Source: an uncultured Ruminococcus sp.
GTDB taxonomy: Bacteria; Bacillota; Clostridia; Oscillospirales; Acutalibacteraceae
Assembly: GCA_905233145.1 (NCBI GenBank)
Contig: CAJODI010000011.1
Coordinates: 1 to 33,999, forward strand
Direction of reading: 5' to 3'
Length of the DNA stretch: 33,999 nucleotides
The position numbers and the translations under genes are program-made. The number at the start of each line of letters is the position of its first letter. The first letter of the stretch is position 1. The notes below the pieces were generated by a model that saw only the letters and a program-made list of their open reading frames with translations, had not been told where the DNA came from and made no database searches. This document shows positions 31,726 through 33,999 of this stretch, in pieces.

Positions 31726-31775
31726 TTACGCCATTTACGCCAAAGCTTACACCAAGTAGTGCAGAAATTAATGAG
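31726..31775 (+). repeat. boundary module, copy 3
   Basis: TTACGCCA at 31726 and 31735, TTACACCA at 31747, then AGTGCAGAAATTAATGAGA. Partly decayed version of the module; separates the glycosyltransferase from the toxin-antitoxin block. Confidence 0.65.
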
Positions 31776-31792
31776 AAGAATTAAATTGACGG

Positions 31793-31821
31793 TTGAATTT
31801 TACGAAGAATTATGTTATAAT
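31793..31821 (+). promoter_or_regulatory. promoter of the toxin-antitoxin operon
   Basis: TTGAAT (31793-31798), 17-bp spacer, TATAAT (31816-31821). About 35 nt to the antitoxin start. Confidence 0.7.
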
Positions 31822-31855
31822 TTATTCGTAAAGTATTATACTGGGAGGTTGTATT

Positions 31856-32125
31856 ATGCCTAATATAAAACCTGTATCGGATTTGAGAAACTACAATGAA
31901 GTGTTGAACGATATTGCTGTAGGCGAGCCCGTTTTCCTGACAAAAAACGGCAGGGGAAGATACGCGATCCTTGATATCAAAGAATACGAAAAGCTGCACG
32001 CTGAGTTGAAACTCGTCAGCGAGCTCCTTGCGGTTGAGCGAGAAAGAGAAGCAGGAGCGAAATACTTTACTTTGGATGAAGTCGAGGATTCGCTAAACAA
32101 AGTTTTAGGAGAAAACAATGCATAA
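31856..32125 (+). CDS. Phd/YefM-type antitoxin
   Basis: 89 aa. N-terminal Phd/YefM DNA-binding domain: KPVSDLRNYNEVLNDI, then GEPVFLTKNGRGRYAILDIKEYEKL; the C-terminal part (EREREAGAKYFTLDEVEDSL) is the toxin-neutralising tail. It binds the RelE/ParE-like toxin encoded next and represses the operon. GGGAGG site 8 nt upstream; overlaps the toxin by 8 nt. A frequent cargo of integrative cassettes. Confidence 0.92.
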   Translation: MPNIKPVSDLRNYNEVLNDIAVGEPVFLTKNGRGRYAILDIKEYEKLHAELKLVSELLAVEREREAGAKYFTLDEVEDSLNKVLGENNA

Positions 32126-32426
32126 TTACAAGGTGTTAGTTTCTCCGAAGGCGAAGGAAATGCTGGATGAGCATATTGTTTTTCTTGCACAGGTTAATAA
32201 AGCTTCGGCAAGAAATAAGAAAAATGAAATTATGAAAGCCTTGCGTTCCATATCTGATATGCCCGCAAGATTTCCTTTGTTTGAAAGCGATTATATCAAA
32301 TCGGGCAAATACCACAAGATGTATATTGAAAAATGGTATCTTGTTCTTTATCAAATTATAGATGATACTGTATATGTAGAGTATATCATTGATTGCAGAG
32401 AGAACTATCAGTGGCTGATCAGGTAA
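32118..32426 (+). CDS. RelE/ParE-family toxin
   Basis: 102 aa, usual size. N-terminal YKVLVSPKAKEMLDEHIVFL and C-terminal KMYIEKWYLVLYQIIDDTVYVEYIIDCRENY are the RelE/ParE fold. Whether it is a ribosome-dependent mRNA nuclease or a gyrase poison cannot be told from sequence. Start inside the antitoxin end, so translation is coupled. Confidence 0.9.
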   Translation: MHNYKVLVSPKAKEMLDEHIVFLAQVNKASARNKKNEIMKALRSISDMPARFPLFESDYIKSGKYHKMYIEKWYLVLYQIIDDTVYVEYIIDCRENYQWLIR

Positions 32427-32471
32427 AACAATAATAATAAAAGATTATGCGATTTTCCGGGAGGAATAATC

Positions 32472-32957
32472 ATGGAATACAATTGTGCCTTTACCGAAGA
32501 GAACAAGTGGTTCAGATATCGGGCTGCGGCTATTATTGTGGAAGATAACTGTGTATTGTATGCCAAAAATGAAATAGATGATTATTACTATTCAATAGGC
32601 GGCGGAGTCCACTTGGGCGAAACAGCAGAGGATGCTGTAAAACGAGAAGTTTTTGAAGAAACCGGTATACAGTATGAGATAGATCATCTTGCCGTGGTAC
32701 ACGAGAATTTTTTCTATGATGATTTTGGTTCGCAAAAACAAATGGATTGCCATGAAATAGCATTGTATTTTATGATGAAACCGAGAGGTACAAAGAAACT
32801 CAACAGCAACAGCTTTACGAGAGGTATTAAAGAAACAATGCACTGGATTCCTATCAGTGAGCTTGAAAATCACAAGGCATTTCCGTCTTTTATGAAGGAT
32901 TATCTGCAATCGAAGCATGATGGGGTTGAGCATATCGTGACCGATGAAAGGATATGA
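32472..32957 (+). CDS. Nudix hydrolase
   Basis: 161 aa. Full Nudix box at residues 44-66: Gly44, Glu50, then R58-E59-V60, E62-E63 and G65-I66, matching GX5EX7REUXEEXGU. It hydrolyses nucleoside diphosphates linked to another group; substrate unknown. GGGAGGA site 6 nt upstream. It lies 45 bp after the toxin gene with no terminator between, so it may be the third gene of that transcript. No terminator seen after it. Confidence 0.92.
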   Translation: MEYNCAFTEENKWFRYRAAAIIVEDNCVLYAKNEIDDYYYSIGGGVHLGETAEDAVKREVFEETGIQYEIDHLAVVHENFFYDDFGSQKQMDCHEIALYFMMKPRGTKKLNSNSFTRGIKETMHWIPISELENHKAFPSFMKDYLQSKHDGVEHIVTDERI

Positions 32958-32968
32958 TGTTACACTCG

Positions 32969-32987
32969 TACACCAAATCTTACACCA
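32969..32987 (+). repeat. degenerate boundary-module remnant
   Basis: TACACCA at 32970 and TTACACCA at 32980 resemble decayed TTACGCCA repeats. The following bases to 33089 are AT-rich with no gene. Confidence 0.3.
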
Positions 32988-33089
32988 TTCTGAACAGCGT
33001 TTATAATAAGTTATAATAACTTACGGTAAAACGGCAAAATCGAAAATGGCATAAATGAGAGGATATAATAAGATATGAAGGGTTATAAA

Positions 33090-33131
33090 AGAGATATACT
33101 TTTGTTCCCGACAATGAAATCCTTAGATAAG
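33090..33131 (+). repeat. lysS 3' end, third copy (att-like, without stop)
   Basis: Encodes RDILLFPTMKSLDK. Codons differ from lysS but nearly all changes are synonymous. No stop follows Lys; the frame runs on for 36 codons to TGA at 33240-33242. Confidence 0.75.
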
Positions 33132-33262
33132 AAACACCCCAAAACCCCAGTGTTTATGCGGGTTTCGAGAGTTGCGATGTCTCGGATTTACGCCATTTAC
33201 GCCAAACTTACGCCAAACGGTGCAGAAAGTTGTGCAGAGTGAAATCAATCGCATATTTTTAT
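33132..33262 (+). repeat. boundary module, copy 4
   Basis: CCAGTGTTTATGCGG, TTACGCCA at 33188, 33197 and 33208, GTGCAGA twice, then ATCAATCGCATATTTTT: almost the same as 28639-28765. Confidence 0.78.
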
Positions 33263-33270
33263 CTTTTCGC

Positions 33271-33299
33271 AGGCAGCCTTATTAAGAGGTTGCCTGTTT
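33271..33299 (+). terminator. intrinsic terminator, boundary-module type 2
   Basis: AGGCAGCC (33271-33278), loop of 9, GGTTGCCT (33288-33295), then GTTTTATT. Confidence 0.8.
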
Positions 33300-33318
33300 T
33301 ATTATGTAGTTTAACTGA

Positions 33319-33347
33319 TAGACAAATCGGAGTTGTCGTGATATAAT
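33319..33347 (+). promoter_or_regulatory. boundary-module promoter, copy 3
   Basis: TAGACA (33319-33324), 17-bp spacer, TATAAT (33342-33347), followed by ATAAATCGGAATTT as at 30287-30315. Confidence 0.72.
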
Positions 33348-33385
33348 CTTAGTAGCATAAATCGGAATTTATGGAGGCCTTTGGC

Positions 33386-33952
33386 ATGGGAAAAGATTTA
33401 TCTAAAATGACATTGGAAGAGTTATGGGCATTGTTTCCCATCTTTCTTGTGCCGCACGATGATCGGTGGAAAGATAGCTTCAATGAGATCAGGCAAACGC
33501 TGACCGGTCTTTTAGCTGCTCAGCCTGTTGTGCGGATCAGTCATATCGGAAGCACCGCCATTCAGGGAATATGGGCTAAAAATATTGTTGATGTGATGAT
33601 TGAGATTCCTCAAAGCGCTGACATGAAAGATATAGCACAACTATTGGAACAGAGCGGTTTTACCGTCATGTACGCCGAGGCAAACCGGATTTCACTTAAT
33701 AAGGGATATACTGAAAACGGATTTGCGGATAAAGTATATCATATCCATCTGCGGTACGCCGGGGACAATGATGAACTGTACTTCCGTGATTATTTGAACG
33801 AGCATCCTGCCGTGGCAAAAGAATATGAAACCTTGAAGCTCCGGCTTTGGAAACAATATGAGCATGACCGGGATGCATATACAGATGCGAAGACGGATTT
33901 CATCTCCAAATGGACGGCAGAAGCACGAAAGGAATATGGAGACCGATACTGA
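33386..33952 (+). CDS. GrpB family protein (UPF0157, nucleotidyltransferase-like)
   Basis: 188 aa. The RISHIGSTAIQGIWAKNIVDV segment is the GrpB hallmark, a nucleotidyltransferase-like fold (GS...D pattern), followed by YHIHLRYAGDNDELYFRDYL and the helical C-terminus. Function of the family is not settled. ATG 33386 is chosen as GGAGG lies 8 nt upstream; ATG 33371 would contain that SD. Driven by a boundary-module promoter; its 3' end overlaps the next frame. Confidence 0.88.
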   Translation: MGKDLSKMTLEELWALFPIFLVPHDDRWKDSFNEIRQTLTGLLAAQPVVRISHIGSTAIQGIWAKNIVDVMIEIPQSADMKDIAQLLEQSGFTVMYAEANRISLNKGYTENGFADKVYHIHLRYAGDNDELYFRDYLNEHPAVAKEYETLKLRLWKQYEHDRDAYTDAKTDFISKWTAEARKEYGDRY

Positions 33953-33999
33953 CATATTTAATCTTGACGAGGAAAAAATGATCATACTGATTACGGGTG
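33936..33999 (+). CDS. start of a P-loop-type protein (partial)
   Basis: The frame METDTDIFNLDEEKMIILITG runs off the window edge. The last residues, MIILITG, look like the beginning of a Walker A strand (kinase or ATP-binding protein). Either ATG 33936, overlapping GrpB by 17 nt, or ATG 33978, with GAGGAA upstream, could be the start. The second has the better SD. Confidence 0.45.
   Translation, partial: METDTDIFNLDEEKMIILITG

Noticed and set aside
27192..33999. A classical integron with attC sites
   Set aside because: No integrase gene is in the window and the modules lack the R/L box pairing of attC; integron-like is used only for the layout.

Overview
The window looks like a chromosome segment from a gut Clostridia of the Ruminococcus/Oscillospirales type. 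Evidence: two secreted dockerin proteins with starch-binding-like modules, Firmicute SD sequences (GGAGG) and sigma-A promoters, a greA-lysS operon, ftsEX with a peptidoglycan hydrolase, an orphan MsmX/UgpC-type sugar ABC ATPase beside a PucR/CdaR regulator, and a BlaI/BlaR1-like pair. Species is inferred, not proven. I saw no rRNA, tRNA, CRISPR array, transposase or integrase.

Layout. 1-2450: small conserved protein behind a structured leader, then an NCS2 purine permease (minus). 2800-7450: two paralogous secreted dockerin proteins (344 and 1056 aa) with near-identical promoters. 7469-8563: ychF (minus). 8800-10936: AT-rich insert with a tiny 56-aa ORF followed by a NACHT NTPase, a probable anti-phage locus. 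10984-13270: thioesterase, HAD phosphatase, DUF4830 protein and pseudouridine synthase, tightly packed. 13424-16044: MsmX-type ATPase and PucR-type regulator. 16249-19377: ftsE, ftsX and an M23 hydrolase, one operon. 19488-22438 (minus): blaI-blaR1-like operon plus an upstream duplicate in which the first 12 codons of blaI are fused to the last ~240 codons of blaR1. 22638-24969: unknown protein and a DUF218/YdcF membrane protein, convergent. 25069-27191: greA-lysS with an attenuator-like leader.

Downstream of lysS (27192 to the end) lies an accessory island, all genes on the plus strand. The last ~14 codons of lysS recur twice (28586-28638 and 33090-33131) with mostly synonymous changes, as expected of attachment sites of elements that integrate into the lysS 3' end. 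Between and after them a recurring boundary module (TTACGCCA repeats, a GTGCAGA direct repeat, an intrinsic terminator and a TAGACA-N17-TATAAT promoter) separates short gene blocks: small membrane protein, XRE-membrane regulator, a frameshifted MGT-like glycosyltransferase, a Phd/RelE toxin-antitoxin pair, a Nudix hydrolase, a GrpB protein and the start of a P-loop protein. This integron-like, insulated cassette organisation is the most unusual thing in the window.

A second pattern is a family of small dispersed repeats with ends like AGGCAACACCGC...GCGGTGTTGCCT (1-98, 918-965, 2544-2657, 2734-2770, 4134-4171, 16130-16215, 21511-21636), MITE-like in form; one copy supplies the apparent -35 box of blaI.
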